From assembly GCA_963662175.1 (NCBI GenBank), contig OY759218.1, forward strand, positions 54,071,427 to 54,135,426: a stretch of 64,000 nt of DNA, in the 5' to 3' direction. The notes under the pieces are model-generated. The model did no database searches, was not told the origin of the DNA, and saw only the letters and a list, made by a program, of their open reading frames with translations. Source of the DNA: Aradus depressus (lineage: Eukaryota > Arthropoda > Insecta > Hemiptera > Aradidae). Every line of letters starts with the position of its first letter. The first letter of the stretch is position 1. This document shows positions 11,571-23,699 of this stretch, piece by piece. The position numbers were made by a program, and so were the translations under genes.

Positions 11571-12189
11571 AGTTTGCAAGATTTATCCTTTTAATTAAAA
11601 TTTATAATAATTATTATTTAGCATAAGTTGTCAATAAATTATTTTCCATGAAAATTGATGTACTTATTTGTATTATTTAACGTTTCTTTCATTTATTTCG
11701 CTTTTTGGAGCTTCTGCAACCTTCAAATTAATTTTACAAAGTTTTATTTTTTCACAAATTCTATATTAACAACCTCGAAAACTATAATAATCATTATTTT
11801 CTTAAAAGAAATATTTAAAAATTTCGATACTTTTATTTTTCGTTGAGATTTCTAAATTTTTTTTTTTTTTAATTCACGGATTTTCAAAATTGCGGTAATT
11901 TCCAATTGGTAAACTTTTTAGTTAATGGCATTAGAAATCCCCCCCCCCCCCCCCCAAAAAAAAAATCATTCAAATCCATTCATTATAACTGGGTTCCGTC
12001 ATTTTTCATTTATAATGACTAATTGCACTGGACTATAGTTTCAGATAATCGAAAACCATGGTTTCTAGTCCAAGCTACAATATTTCAATAGAGGTTTGCA
12101 ACTGCAGCTGAGCCACTTCCTGGTTGGACGATGATACGTATATTGTCTTGTTAAAGAAACAGTATAGAGGTGGCTTGATGTTTTTAACT
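11571..12189. other. AT-rich spacer with C17 homopolymer
   Basis: No gene is recognisable. It contains a run of about 17 C at 11939-11955 followed directly by about 9 A. Confidence 0.4.
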
Positions 12190-12425
12190 ATTCCATTGAT
12201 TGCAATGTGGTAGACAAGACAGTGCCTTGAGGAGTACCGTTGGTTTAATGTTGGGAGGTTGAATTAAGTGTGCCAAGTGAAACCCGTAACCTTCTGCCAT
12301 CCAATAAATTTTGGATATAGTGGACCATGTGAGAGGAGATACCTGATTCAATATGCGGATGCCAGACAGTATCAAATGCTTTATCGATATTGTAACGGAG
12401 GACACGGGACTTGGGCGATCGGCCA
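12190..12425 (-). pseudogene. LINE reverse transcriptase fragment
   Basis: Read on the minus strand, about 12400 down to 12190 gives DKAFDTVWHPHIESG (palm motif A with its Asp), LLDGRRLRVSLG, then an in-frame stop, then NGTPQGTVLS (motif B, xPQGxxLS). These are consecutive reverse transcriptase motifs of a jockey- or R1-like LINE. Motif C (xxDD) is absent, so only a short piece survives. Confidence 0.75.
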
Positions 12426-13429
12426 CCGTCAGCTCCTGCCTACCTCCCCATCACTAATCACACCCTAGAGAAGGAGTGGGGAGGTGGGGATAGTAACAGG
12501 CTGGACGACAGGCAGTGACAGTCTGGACGAGAGGCAGTTACAGTCTGGACGAGAAAGAGACAGGGTCTGCCACCAGGGGTAGTGGGCTGGACGTGTTGGG
12601 TGTCGTCCTGATACTGATGTAAAATAAATGTTATGCACTGGGAGTGAGTGGACTTCAATTTCTTCCCGATGCCCTGTACAATTTCCCCGGTAAAGTGAGG
12701 CGCACTAAGGGCAGAGAGGCCCGACGTGACAATATCAAAAGCTACAACGTAAGTAGTTTGCTTGTTCACAAAGGCATTCAATATGGCATTTTCCAATTTT
12801 ACGATGGCGTCAGCAGTCGAAAGATTTCTGCGACTCTACCGCGTCCAACCATTTTTGCTCCCACAGGTTATCGCGCAGTATGCACATTTTCTCTATATAG
12901 ACGTCAACTATTGTTATCACGTCACGCATATTGGGTGGCAATTTATCCAGCCACAATGTTTATAGAAAACGGTCAGCGACACTTTCGGCCATAGACTTCA
13001 TTTTTCGCCACAACTGACTAGGCTCATGCCACCGAGGTCCAAGTCGCTCAAACGCCTCATTGGGCGACCTACGCCCTCTTAATATATAGTGAGGAGCCGT
13101 TGTTTGGCATTGGTATAATTAGTAGGGTCAACAGTACCGACTAAGCATGTAAAATACATATGGCGCATGCAGTTAAATATATTCCCTTCCAGTAGGGATA
13201 CTACTGGAAGGAAACCGGAAATAAAAACAGTACCGACAAGATCCCAAATATTTTCGACTACATTCCGCTCTAGTTGCGCAAAAATCAATCGTCAATCAAA
13301 TTTTGTCTCTTCTGAAGTGATTCCACTTCGCCTAATTTGAACCTCCACTTGAGCAAACAAAATATCAGTCGTTTTGAAAAGTCAAATTGAAAAATACGCT
13401 ATGTGACATCTCTAAATTTTGAACGGCTA
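12426..13429. other. Unassigned GC-richer DNA
   Basis: Contains a small direct repeat of a CAGTCTGGACGAGA-like unit near 12495-12555 and a 10-bp-arm hairpin (CTTCCAGTAG / CTACTGGAAG) near 13187-13213. Neither strand gives a protein I recognise; the minus strand about 13288-13079 is open for 69 codons but without familiar motifs. Probably transposon debris. Confidence 0.3.
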
Positions 13430-13725
13430 GTGGTTTGTAGGGGTAGGCCTTAGCATAAAGATAGTGGGAGCTCATTAATTAATGGTCGGATTGTCACGAA
13501 ATTTCACATGTAGTGTTCATACAAGCCAAATACAATAATACGCTATGATAAATTTCAAGGTTTTGATAGGGGGGGGGGGGGGGGGGGGGGGGGGGGTCCG
13601 ATCTAGGCCTTAGCATAAAGGTAGTGTGTGTTATTAAAGGATAGTGTTAGCTCATATACTAATGGTCGGATTGTCATGGAATTTCGTATGTAGTATTCTT
13701 AAAAGTCAAATTAAAAAATTAGGGT
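13430..13725. repeat. Direct duplication around a G28 run
   Basis: Two diverged copies of a unit reading TAGGCCTTAGCATAAAG, then AGCTCAT, then AATGGTCGGATTGTCA, then GTAGT, begin near 13446 and 13605. They are separated by a run of 28 G at 13569-13596. Confidence 0.7.
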
Positions 13726-14700
13726 GTGTGACGTCGCAAAATTCTTCAGGGGGGTGTGCGTTAGGAGTGCTGAAGGATTTTCACAAATTCACATGTAGCT
13801 TTATCAAATATGGGCTATATGGCGCCTCTAATTTTAAAAGGGTGGGTTTCCTAAGAATGTATTACTTAGGAGGTCCACCGTAGCACAAATTAGCAGTGGT
13901 GCCCAGCGTTCCTCATCCCTTACTAGCTGGTGCTAGCATGGCAAATACTAGCAAGGGTGTTCATCGCTTCGCAATTACTTGCTACTATGACCACCGCTAC
14001 TCGGTCTAAACATTTATTCATACCAGAACAAACAACATTGCCTTTTTCCGGGATTTAAAGGCCTCATTTCCATGTGAGTGATTGAAAATTGCAACGTCAT
14101 GAATGTACTGTCGAAGATTTGCCTAGGATTCGCATGAGAGTTATTATGAGAAAAAGTCGAAGTTCTCAGGGAAGGCCGGGTAACACTGCTAGTATTATAA
14201 TTAAAGATCGGATTCTTAGGTTTTTACCTTTTTTCCCCTCTCTTCCAAGCACGAAAATGATTGATTACTTATTCGATTCACGTCTTCTGGAATCGGTCAG
14301 TTAAATTTCTAAGAACCTAAAAAACCTAATTGGGATAAGATCACCTAAAAATATCTAATCTTAAAAAATAATAAGAAAAAAAAATGCGATTTGAGGAAGG
14401 ATAACAAATGTTTCGATTCGTATTTCGATGAAAATGTTGAAGCGGTGGGGATTATTTACGTTTACGTAGGGAAGAGGCGGCTAATGCCCTTAATCGTGTT
14501 GCAGTTATATAGAAAAATGCTGAAGACGAAATCGCATTTGCTGTGGCAGTGGATAGGCGACGATTGCCATTTTACTTCTGACGGCAATGTGATATTCTGT
14601 CAAGGAGGCTTCTTCTCTGCTTTTAAAAGAATTCTGAGGGATAATAGAAAGAACTTCATTGTAGAAATCCAGCAATCAAGTGTGTACATTTTTCTTTTTT
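13726..14700. other. No gene recognised
   Basis: The longest open frame (about 14391-14759 plus) has no recognisable motif and runs into the poly(T) and AT-rich tract that follows. Confidence 0.35.
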
Positions 14701-15039
14701 TTTTTTTTTTTTTTGTATATAATATTTTTGTTTATTTGGTAATATTTACAATCAGTTAAAATATAACTATAAGTAAATTTGATGACAGTTGCTATAAAAA
14801 AAATAAATAAAAATAAGAAATAAGAAAATATATTAAAAAAATATATATATACAAAGTAATAAATGGCAATATACTTACACAAAGTAAAATAAAATAAAAT
14901 AATCTGCAAAATAATACAATCTGTACAAAAGCAATAAGTAGAAACGCTGAATATAAGAATACATGTATACAGGTAATACAAAATAGTTAGAACAAATAAT
15001 GAGAAGCAAGAGAGAAATGAATATGAATATGTAGAAAAT

Positions 15040-15305
15040 AATAAAATATATACAAAAATAAATATAAAATATATACAAAAATAAATATAAAATATATATA
15101 AAATAAAAAAATATATAAAATATGTACAAAATAAATAAATATATAAAATATGTACAAAATAAATAAATATATAAAATATGTACAAAATAAATAAATATAT
15201 AAAATATGTACAAAATAAATAAATATATAAAATATGTACAAAATAAATAAATATATAAAATATATATAAAATAAATAAATATATAAAATATGTACAAAAT
15301 AAATG
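15040..15305. repeat. AT-rich minisatellite, 28-bp unit
   Basis: The unit contains TATGTACAAAATAAATAAAT and recurs at 15121, 15149, 15177, 15205, 15233, 15261 (variant) and 15289, an exact 28-bp period. Related shorter units (ATATACAAAAATAAATATAA) precede it from about 15045. The long open frames across it are purely repeat-derived. It abuts the 3' end of the LINE relic on the minus strand. Confidence 0.9.
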
Positions 15306-15309
15306 TAAT

Positions 15310-18300
15310 AATTAAATAACTTTCAGCTCGAGACCCCTCGAAACACCCCCGATTATCTGTCATCCCAATTCCTCCAACTTAATGGAGGCAGGGGAGGCCA
15401 CAGGGGGCTGAGTGATCCCCCCGCCATCTTGTTCTACGCTGGAGGTAGTTCAGGAAGGAAAGAAGAGCTGAAAGTACGAGTTCATGAGGGGAGAAGCTGA
15501 TCACCACCAGCACTCCCAGTTATATATGCTATCTTAACCTAGCAGGTCTCTCGGCCAGCACCGCCTCAGCCTTCGGGGGGGATTATCTGGGTGGTAGCGG
15601 GAGGACAAGTGTCGAGCGACGGGATTGACATGGAAGGGAAGGTTAGAGTGGAATTTGGAGAAGCGGGACTTGATGAGGTCAAGAACATAAGGGGGATTTT
15701 AAGGTCATTATGGAGGGTAAGGTTGGACACATAGAAGGGAGCATCGACAATTGTTCTTAGGATCTTGGATTGGAAGGATTGTATGCGCTTGATATTGGAG
15801 GGCTTAGCACAAACCCATAGTTCCAGTCCGTATGTCCATTTAGGTCTTATTATTGTCTTGTAAATAGTCAGTTTGTTTTCAATAGAAAGTCTGGATTGTC
15901 TGCTGAGCAGCCGGTAGAGCAGGCCAAACCGTCTGTTCAGCTCCTGTCGTTTTAATCGTGTGTGGGGGTTCCATGTCAGTCTACGGTCTAGATAGAACCC
16001 TAAGTAGCGGACTTGATTGGAGGCAGGGATCGGAACGTTATTGAAGGAAATCGGAGGACAAGATTGGCGTCTCAGAGTGAAGGTAACATGGTTACACTTC
16101 TCTTCATTAATTTTCACATGCCACTGCCGACACCAATCCTCTATGTGGAGAAGGTGTTAATGGAGATTTCGGGAGGCTATGATGGAATCTTGGTTGGAAG
16201 CAAGGATAGCCGTATCGTCAGTGAAGGTTGCTAGGAGTATGTTAGGATTGGTAGGAATATCAGCAGTGTAAACTGTATAGAGGATGGGACAGAGGGCAAT
16301 CCCTTGCGGAACCCCCGCCTCAACAGGCACGTAGTCGGAGTACTCAACCTGACGAACTTTGAAGAAGCGGTTGGAAAGGTAGGACTTGAGGATGAGGTAG
16401 TAAGTGTGGGAAAGGAGTCTCCTAAGCTTGAAGTCCAGGGTGCCAAACCCGGTTGAAAGCCTGAGCCACGTCAGGTCTACAATGCGAAGGCCCTGCTGTA
16501 TAGTAGAGTGATGGGTTCGGAAGCCGAATTAGTGGTCAGGTATAACATTTTTGGAGTCGAGGATGGGAAAAATTATTTTTAGAATATTTTTTCTAGAATT
16601 TTTGAAATGATGGGTAGCAAACTTATAGGACGATAGGAGCTTGGAACGTTGGGTTTTTTTCCAGGTTTAGGGAAAAGGATAATGGTAGAAAATTTCCAAA
16701 GGGCAGGGAAGTAGGCTGTTCGAAAGACACAATTAAAAATATATGTGAGGAAAATGATGGCTTTGCGGGGAAGATTTCAAATTATTTTACAAGTGATGAG
16801 GTCATAACCTGGAGGTCTTCTTGTAGGTAAGGACTGGATGAAGTGTATGACCTCGGAAGGATGGACAGGTTTAGGAGGCAAAGAAAGTTGGAGGGGAGAG
16901 TCGAGGAACTTTTCGACTTTGTAAAATTGGGAAAGAGGATCGGGGTGTGGGGTGAATGTTTGGCGGAGGTGGGAAGCATTCAAGTTGGATTTCTCAATGT
17001 CAGATGCGGCCCACGAGCCATCTTCACGTCGAATAGGAGGGGAAGTGGTGTGATACTTAAGGATTTCCCTTGTGGCCGACCATTAGGATTTATCCTGAGT
17101 GGATAAGGAGGACAGACAGAAGTTATATTGTTGGGATCGGTAGGATGAGAGTTGCTGTTTGAGAAGTCGGGAAAGTTGGTTATAGGTTTGGCGGTCTGTG
17201 GTGTGATGCGGTGAAATTAGGAGAGGATTTTTTGGGTCAGCAAGGAGTTTACACAACTCAAAGACAATAGGAATATTGACTTTGGAACTAAAACAACAAG
17301 AATGCTGACCCAAAACAGCAGAGCAGATTTTGGAGAAGGGGAGGGAATTGGAGGCCTTTAAAAGATCTGATGACAATGGCACCATGCTCAGTCCTGGACC
17401 CGAAGATGCCCTGCCGTGCTGCTCCTCCGCCTCAAGTAAGACTCTAGGTGTATTCTGTTTTGCCCGCCTTCTCATATATAAATGTCTGTACTTTATTTCA
17501 TAATGCCAAATGTAACTGAACCTATTAAAAGATCAAAGATTGCCTTTATGTAGTTGATCTTGCCCCAATCATTAATAATAGATTATACCTCTCGCAAATT
17601 TAGCCAAGCAAATCAGTTAATGATAAAGATAAGATCCCGGTTGGTGAGTGAAGCACCATACTTAAATTAAAGTAGACATCATTCTTATTAGTCACAAATA
17701 CAGTCCTTTTTTATTCATCACAAGTACCCCTCATTTCTACTTCTTCACAAGTGATGGAGGCTTCATTTCTCTTCTTCACAAGCCATTGTCATCAGATCTT
17801 TTAAAGGCCTCCAATTCCCTCCCCTTCTCCAAAATCTGCTCTCTTGCTGTTTTAGTTCCAAAGTCAATATTCCTATTGTCTTTGAGTTGTGTAAGCAAAC
17901 ACAACTCCTTGCTGACCCAAAAAATCCTCTCCTAATTTCACCGCATCACAGTGGAATAGCGTGTCCTCTGCCATGTGGCTCGAGCACTACGCTTTGAGGA
18001 GATGAGGTTCAGGATGTCCTGAGGAAGGTGGTTCTGGGAACGTGTGGGATGAGGTGTTGGGAAGGAAGATTTCCAAGCAGTTTCTTGGATGAGGGTTGTG
18101 AATAAAGAAACTGCTTCATCAAGCTCTTCTGGAGTTTTAAGGGATATATTGAGGTTGATGGAATTTTCCAAAGAGTTTTGGAAGAGTTTCCAATCGACAG
18201 GACCTCGTGTTAGGGTAGGGGGTAAAGGTTTTAGGATAGAATCCAGGTCTAATACTAAAAGAACAGGGCTGTGATCGGAGGAAAGGTCATCGAGGTGGGA

Positions 18301-18470
18301 AATATTCGAGTGAAGCTCGCCCAGGCCGCAAGAGATGTAGAAATCCAACAGGTCTGGGAGTTTGTTAGGATCGGTTGGCCAGTAAGTTGGGGAATCAGGA
18401 GCGAAGTAATCATAATTACTGGAGGACAGGACTCGGTTGAGGACTCGGCCTCTCGAATTAGCCGCTCTAT
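15310..18470 (-). pseudogene. Jockey-type LINE ORF2 relic
   Basis: Read right to left on the minus strand: endonuclease C-terminus (LDDLSSDHSPVLLVLDLD, with the SDH catalytic motif, about 18290), linker GPVDWKLFQNSLENSI and RSARATWQRTRYS, reverse transcriptase fingers (TRRPPGYDLITCKII, about 16800), motif B AGVPQGIALCPILYTVYTAD (about 16300), motif C FTDDTAIL (about 16210), and thumb NQVRYLGFYLDRRLTW, KTIIRPKWTYGLELW, SFQSKILRTIVDAPFY (16000-15720). Frames change several times and the middle is rearranged (see the inverted repeat at 17203-17949), so the copy is dead. GC-richer 3' UTR occupies 15560-15310. Confidence 0.85.
17203..17949. repeat. Inverted duplication within the LINE relic
   Basis: The segment 17203-17380 reappears in reverse complement at 17782-17949, for example GATGCGGTGAAATTAG against CTAATTTCACCGCATC, and ATTGGAGGCCTTTAAAAG against CTTTTAAAGGCCTCCAAT. 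The second copy lacks about 18 bp and has a small insertion near 17895. The spacer is about 400 bp and includes sequence foreign to the LINE. Confidence 0.85.
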
Positions 18471-18499
18471 TAGTCTAGTATTTAATTGTTTTAAATCCT

Positions 18500-20250
18500 A
18501 TTAATGTTACAAATTTTATATTGTAACCTATTCAGGCTTTTTCGTAATCCAAAATAACTTATTCAGGTTTTTTCGCAAACTAAAATAACCTAAAAGGCCT
18601 TTTCAAGAAAAAACCTAAAAAAACCTATTTCACCTGTTACAAAAACCTAATCGGGGACTTTGTTGTACCTAAAAATCCGGTCTCTGTTTATAATATATAC
18701 CCAATTTATGGACAGCCTCTTGTATCTGGAATTCCTAAAGTACAAAGATGAGGTACTTACCAAGCTTGCTTTCATCAGTTTCCTGTGTAATTGTTATTTG
18801 GAACTTGAATTTATTTATTTTGAACACCTAAACATAATTAATTTCAATTTGAAGTCATTTTGTTCATTATTCAATTACCTATCCACTTTATTTCAATCCT
18901 TTTTTAATTGTGCTTTATGCTTTATACAGCTGGTTATAACGGTTATTTTTAAGATAACTCCTTAAAGAAGCATTTTCTAAATAGAAACGTTATTTGTTTG
19001 AGTTTAATTTCATCCTGGACACCCTGTATAACGACAGTTAGAGGTCGGGAACATGTATTGCCAATGATTTCCAGTTTTACTTTTCCCCCTTACAGTTTTA
19101 GTGGGGTCATTGCCCTTTTTCTTTTTCCATCCTAAATGAGACCCAAATTGTTTAATTCATCAAAATTAAGTATTCATTTATTTTCTATTTTTTATTTAGT
19201 TTATTTTTATAATTATTTTTATTCACCTCATATGTATTAGTATTCAAAGATTTAATATAGGTTGATAATAAATAGAGTAATAATTATAACCTACTAAGTT
19301 ATATAAATTATCTTGATCTCCAAATTTGTATGACGTACCTATCCAATTACCATGTTATGGTTTAATGGTAATAATAATTATTGTTATTATTAAAACCCTA
19401 CTTAAATCTGGATACATTTTTTGATACATTCAATTATCCGAGGATCATGGGGGTTTTATTGAATTGGATTGTTATAAGTAGTGGACTGGGGCGGCCTGCT
19501 CGGTTCGGACGATATGGATGATGATGAAGGAATGGATGAGGTGATGTTGTGTGCTGTCTCTGGATGGAGGACGTGGCTTCCTTTAACCAGCTCACTCTGC
19601 ATACTAACTATCCTATTGTAGGGATGTTTTGTTTGGAGGATGTGATGTGAGTATTGCAGGTTGTGCCCTTGAATAGCAATCCTCGGCACCTCCTCCATCA
19701 GTATGTGTCCTCTGTCCTCTGTTCTCCCTTCCCCTTCTTCTTCAGTCTGTGAGAGGGACACACCACAGGCCACAGTCCACCTCTCACCCCTCTTCACACA
19801 AGGTAAAGGCACATTCTCACGATTCGAATTTAGTTGATCAACCAAATTGATCAAAGTGAAGTTGATCAACTAAAATTTATTGAAAATGCCCTTTTGAGCC
19901 TATATTTCAGTCAAGTTAGTGATGTTTAAGGAGATTTCGAAATGTTGTTTGTATTCTTTAGTTACAGCTCTTTCTTCTCCCACTTTACTTAATATTTTTC
20001 TAAATAGACTTTGCTGTAAGCCTATCCTCAATATCTATAAACTTTAAATGATCATAGGTGGGTATAATTATTGTTTTGCAATTACAATCTTAAAAAACAA
20101 CAATATTTTACTACATTGGTAGTTTTTTGGTAGTCTACTGTTTATTACATGTTTTCTTGAACTTAAATATCTATATAGGAAAAATAAGTTTTTAAATAAA
20201 GTGAGAGAAAAAAGAGATGCAATTAAAGAATACAATCTATATTTCAGTTT
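18500..20250. other. No recognised gene; one unassigned minus-strand open frame
   Basis: Mostly AT-rich. The minus strand 19869-19456 is open for 137 codons and GC-richer than its surroundings (residues such as PLPCVKRGERWTVACGVSLS and SSIPSSSSISSEPSRPPQS), but I see no family motif or splice context, so I do not call it a gene. Confidence 0.3.
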
Positions 20251-20252
20251 TT

Positions 20253-20543
20253 GTTAGTTAATATTACTTATGCCCGGGCATTAACTTCTTCTGTCGCTCT
20301 GGTGGACATGAGCCCGACTCTAAATTTTGCCCAGGCTAAATGTATTTTCACATAGGGTAGGGGGTCTTTAACGAGTACTTGACATCGTACAGACCCGGGA
20401 CCATCGCTTAACATCTCATCCGGAAGAAGGCTTGCTCAAGGTTTTTCACCTCCCGGAAAACCTAAGAATCTCGTCCGGATTTCGAACTCGCGATCTTGAG
20501 CTCAGTAAGCAAGCACGCATACCATTGAGCTACCGGCACCCTC
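20253..20543 (-). mobile_element. tRNA-derived SINE, copy 1 (with tRNA head)
   Basis: On the minus strand it begins GAGGGTGCCGGTAGCTCAAT, a tRNA-like A box (TAGCTCAATGG), followed by a B-box-like GAGTTCGAAATCC. The body holds the family phrases GATGGTCCCGGGTCTG, ACTCGTTAAAGACCC and GGCTCATGTCCACC. It is diverged from the copies at 22842 and 54661. Confidence 0.85.
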
Positions 20544-20629
20544 TTTCATTTTTTGTTGTTCGACTTTGTTAATTCCACAAAAATCGGAGCCATTCAAATT
20601 TTGTTCAAGGGGTGAAACTTCACTGGTTT

Positions 20630-20795
20630 TCAGTCAAGTTGAAACATGTCCTTGAATGATTCAATTTTAGAGAGAAGTTCTTTGTTCAAATTTTTTTTTT
20701 CGGACATTCGTAGATGATTTCTATATCCATCATCCTCATCGGCAAGTTCTCTCAGAAGAATGTCTGAAACTTCTAATTGTCGAACCGAAACGAGG
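20630..20795 (-). pseudogene. PIF/Harbinger transposase N-terminal scrap
   Basis: The minus strand encodes SDILLRELADEDDGYRNHLR then MSE, followed after a short poly(T)-derived disturbance by ELLSKIESF. This matches the conserved N-terminal block of insect Harbinger (HARBI1-like) transposases, where a DxxxYRNxLRMS motif precedes the catalytic core. No catalytic DDE region is present. The match is to a family motif I know, not to an aligned sequence. Confidence 0.6.
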
Positions 20796-20929
20796 TCTCT
20801 ACTTTGACTAGATCTGAGTTGGTCGGTTTGTTTGTAACACGATCTCAGATTTTCACTATGCCCCCCAGACAGAACCCTGTACGTTTTCATAATGATCCTA
20901 CAATAGGAAGTTTTAAAAAAAAACTCTTC

Positions 20930-21250
20930 AGTGAATGACCGGCAATATACTTCTCCAGCGCCATTCAAACAACTACGTTTTCGCTCTCCCCCTGAATCCA
21001 ATTTACCGATTTGGGTGAAAATTAAAAGAATCATCTTACTCTAGGACTTCTCAATCCTCATACTAAATTTCCTGTTGATACATTCGATACATCGAAGAAT
21101 TATAAAAAATATTGATCGTAATTCAAATTATAATCAAAAACTGTATTTATTAGTATGATTATTTCAATACTAATTTATTTTCGATTATTTGTTTATTAAT
21201 GTAATCGGTCAAAAATTTCATGTTTTCCGACCTCCAGTTTCCTAACATGA
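20930..21250 (-). repeat. Dispersed repeat family A, copy
   Basis: Shares GTGAATGACCGGCAATATAC, CTCATACTAAATTTCCTG followed by GATACATTCGA, and a TGTTTTCCGACCTCC phrase with the 6850, 37320 and 52060 copies. Non-coding. Confidence 0.45.
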
Positions 21251-21289
21251 AAAAACATTTTACAAGATACCGCTTGTATTTATAACTTA

Positions 21290-21690
21290 ATCAAAACTCT
21301 CTTCGTATAAACGTTGTAGAGAAAACTGAATGGTGATTTTATATATAATATAATATTTCGAAAACAGCCCGATTTGCGTGATAAATGCCGAAAACCGTCC
21401 TAAAAAGTCGTTTTAAAATTTAATTTACGAGAAAACGGTCAATCCTATCGTATAGTTGGTTCTTACCAATAAAGTTTCTTATTAAACTTCCAATCGCTAA
21501 TGTTCCTTAGATTTGAGATTGACAAAGTTACAGTGCCCCACAAATGTAAAAGTAATTTCTGTAGGGAATATTTCAAAGTAATCTTCAAATTGTAACGCAT
21601 CGCAAGGAATTTTAGTCTGTTTTTATTAAAAAGTGTAAAAAAGAAAGAAGAAATGAAATTTACGTGATGTGGCTATATAAGGGCTTTCTT
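21290..21690 (-). repeat. Dispersed repeat family B, inverted copy
   Basis: Reverse complement of the 3440-4110 unit: AAAACCGTCCTAAAA, CTTCCAATCGCTAATG, TTGTAACGCATCGCAAGGAA and TGATGTGGCTATATAAGGGC correspond in reversed order to phrases of that copy and of 2040-2274. Confidence 0.5.
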
Positions 21691-22494
21691 ATACCAATCA
21701 CATTCCCTCCCCCTTCTCCTCTAGAATTCTTTCATAATGACGCTACTGGGTAAAAAAGTCACTCTCACAATTACGCTGTGAAAGAAAAAACCCTCTGATG
21801 ATGCCATCGCATTGCTTTCATATACCCAGAAATGCCAGTTTGATAATATTGGGTAGAGGGGGGGGGGGGGGGGGGGGGGGGAGATTGTTCTCTATGTTTT
21901 AAAAGAGGCAAATTAAATTGAGAGTAAACGGGTCAAAAAACGGTCCATAGCACGATTTATGGTGTCAAATCTCAAAACCATTAATACCACTTGAATAAGT
22001 ACTAAAAAAAATCCCTATGCGATTCTTCTTTTTCAATTTTACTTCGTTTTCAAGTTATACTGTCTTAATCCGTCCAAATTATGTATTTTATATATTAGAT
22101 TAACTTTATTTTGATTGAATGTTTCATATTTGTTTAATTTAACCTTGTATTTCCTTCAACTTAATTTTCGATTTATTCTCTTCAACAATTTTTCTAAGCA
22201 AGTCTGTGCGTTGCTAGTGATTATTCGAACCCCTCAGCGCGATTACCCAACTGTCAGGATATTGACGCGCAAATGAATGTTTCGTCAATTTTTCAAAGTT
22301 TTAGCCTTTTCATAAAAATTTAATTGAAAACGGAAACATTATTAGCAACTACACGAAATAGAGAACAAATATATCTGAATATAAAAGTATTGTCTTCAAT
22401 AATAACGCTACGGTGAGCTGGAGTTAGGAGCGCGCCATTGCCTTTCCTCCTTCTAATCATGAGTAAAATCAGGATATATTATTTGTTAATTTTT

Positions 22495-22535
22495 AGGGTT
22501 CAGTAACCAAAGGGTTCAAACGGAACCCTGTTAGT
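22495..22535. repeat. AGGGTTC...GAACCCT repeat terminus
   Basis: A short inverted motif (AGGGTTCAGTAACCAAAGGG then ACGGAACCCT) of a kind common in insect interspersed repeats. A diverged relative starts at 30059 (AGGGTTCGTTATCTCCAACG, then CTGTCTGTCACAACC). Confidence 0.45.
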
Positions 22536-22595
22536 TAGTTATTATGACTCATGCCCGGACTTTAACTACGAGGTCATATCGCCTCACGGAAACCT
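22532..22595 (-). mobile_element. tRNA-SINE 3' fragment, copy 2
   Basis: Minus-strand remnant of the SINE tail region only: GAGGCGATATGACCTCGTAG, TTAAAGTCCGGGCATGAGTC, then ATAATAACTAACTAAC. Severely 5'-truncated. Confidence 0.75.
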
Positions 22596-22841
22596 GTTGC
22601 TCTCCCTATTCTGTCAAAGCCTTCTAGCTAAAGTTACTATAATGAAATTTACATTCATAGTACTCCCTCATAACGGACCTGATCGGTACCAAACGTAGGC
22701 CGGACAAGTGGAAAGTTGATGGAAGCGATGTCCTTTTAAATAGGAAATAGGATATAAAGAAATGTGATACAATTTATAGAACACGTGTTTTAAGAATATA
22801 AGTATATAAAAAATAATATATTACACAATATTTTTCAGTAT

Positions 22842-23130
22842 GAAACCCGACCGAGGCCCTTAGTTTATTTCATCTGGGAGGTAAAATAAACTTAAGCACG
22901 CCGTCCTTCGGATGGAACGTTAAGCGATGGTCCCGAGCCTGTACGACATCAGGTACTCGTTAAAGACCCTTACCCTAGGTGAATAAAAATTTAGGGTAGG
23001 CAACATTTAGGACTCCCACAGTAGAGTCGGGCTCATGTCCACCAGAGTGACGAAAGAGCTCTCTGGCAGTAGGCGATATGACCTCGTAGTTAAAGCCCGG
23101 GCGTGAGTTATAAAACCTAACCTAACCTAT
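22842..23130 (+). mobile_element. tRNA-SINE, copy 3 (5'-truncated, intact tail)
   Basis: Starts within the head at GAAACCCGACCGAGGCCC and runs through GCACGCCGTCCTTCGGATGG, GTCGGGCTCATGTCCACC and GCGATATGACCTCGTAGTTA to end AAAACCTAACCTAACCTAT. It is about 95 percent identical by eye to the copy at 54661-55007 and has the same terminus. Confidence 0.9.
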
Positions 23131-23524
23131 TACATAATATGTATGTCCATAATTATAAAGTTTATGTATTAGACAATACATAATATATCAATATATAGAA
23201 ACATACCTAATTTAAACAAAATAAACATGATTGGAAAAAGTCTGTCATTTGACACAAGAAAGTCCTCTCCATTTTTACTTCCCCAATTATACGAAGTACA
23301 GGGGAAGTTATGAAATTAGTCAGAAATTCTATGTTGAGTTTTCCTTAGAGACCACTCCAGGTTGGCAGGGCGGCTGACCCATCTTAACTTGCTTTACGAG
23401 TCAGTCTCCGACAAAAGTGACTCGTCTCGCCCTGTCTGACATTCCTTCATAGTACTGAAGTGCAAGAGAAGAGCTGGGGTAGATTGGTTTTGTAGAACCG
23501 GCAAGATGTTGGCATAGCCGATAC

Positions 23525-23690
23525 GATGATTCCCGGCTGTGTCACATCCAGCCAATTCTCAATACCAAGATCTTCGTATGTTCACCGTCCAGGAGCCCTA
23601 TGTATGATGATTCTCGGTGGTGTCAACTCTAGTCAATTCTTAATTCCAACATCTTCGAATCTTCACCATCCAGGGGGCCAGTTCCACAAC
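23525..23690. repeat. Two 81-bp direct repeat units
   Basis: A unit starting GATGATTC at 23525 repeats at 23606 (81-bp period, diverged). It keeps the frame, so the plus strand reads MIPGCVTSSQFSIPRSS then MILGGVNSSQFLIPTSS. No other coding evidence. Confidence 0.75.
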
Positions 23691-23699
23691 TCACCGGTT

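Noticed and set aside
12644..12994. Plus-strand 116-codon frame
   Set aside because: No motifs; probably transposon debris next to the RT fragment.
14676..15363. Three overlapping minus-strand open frames rich in Tyr, Ile and Phe
   Set aside because: They are translations of the 28-bp AT minisatellite and have no independent coding signal.
19456..19869. Minus-strand 137-codon frame as a gene
   Set aside because: No recognised motif, splice context or homologous exon nearby; kept only as an unassigned region.
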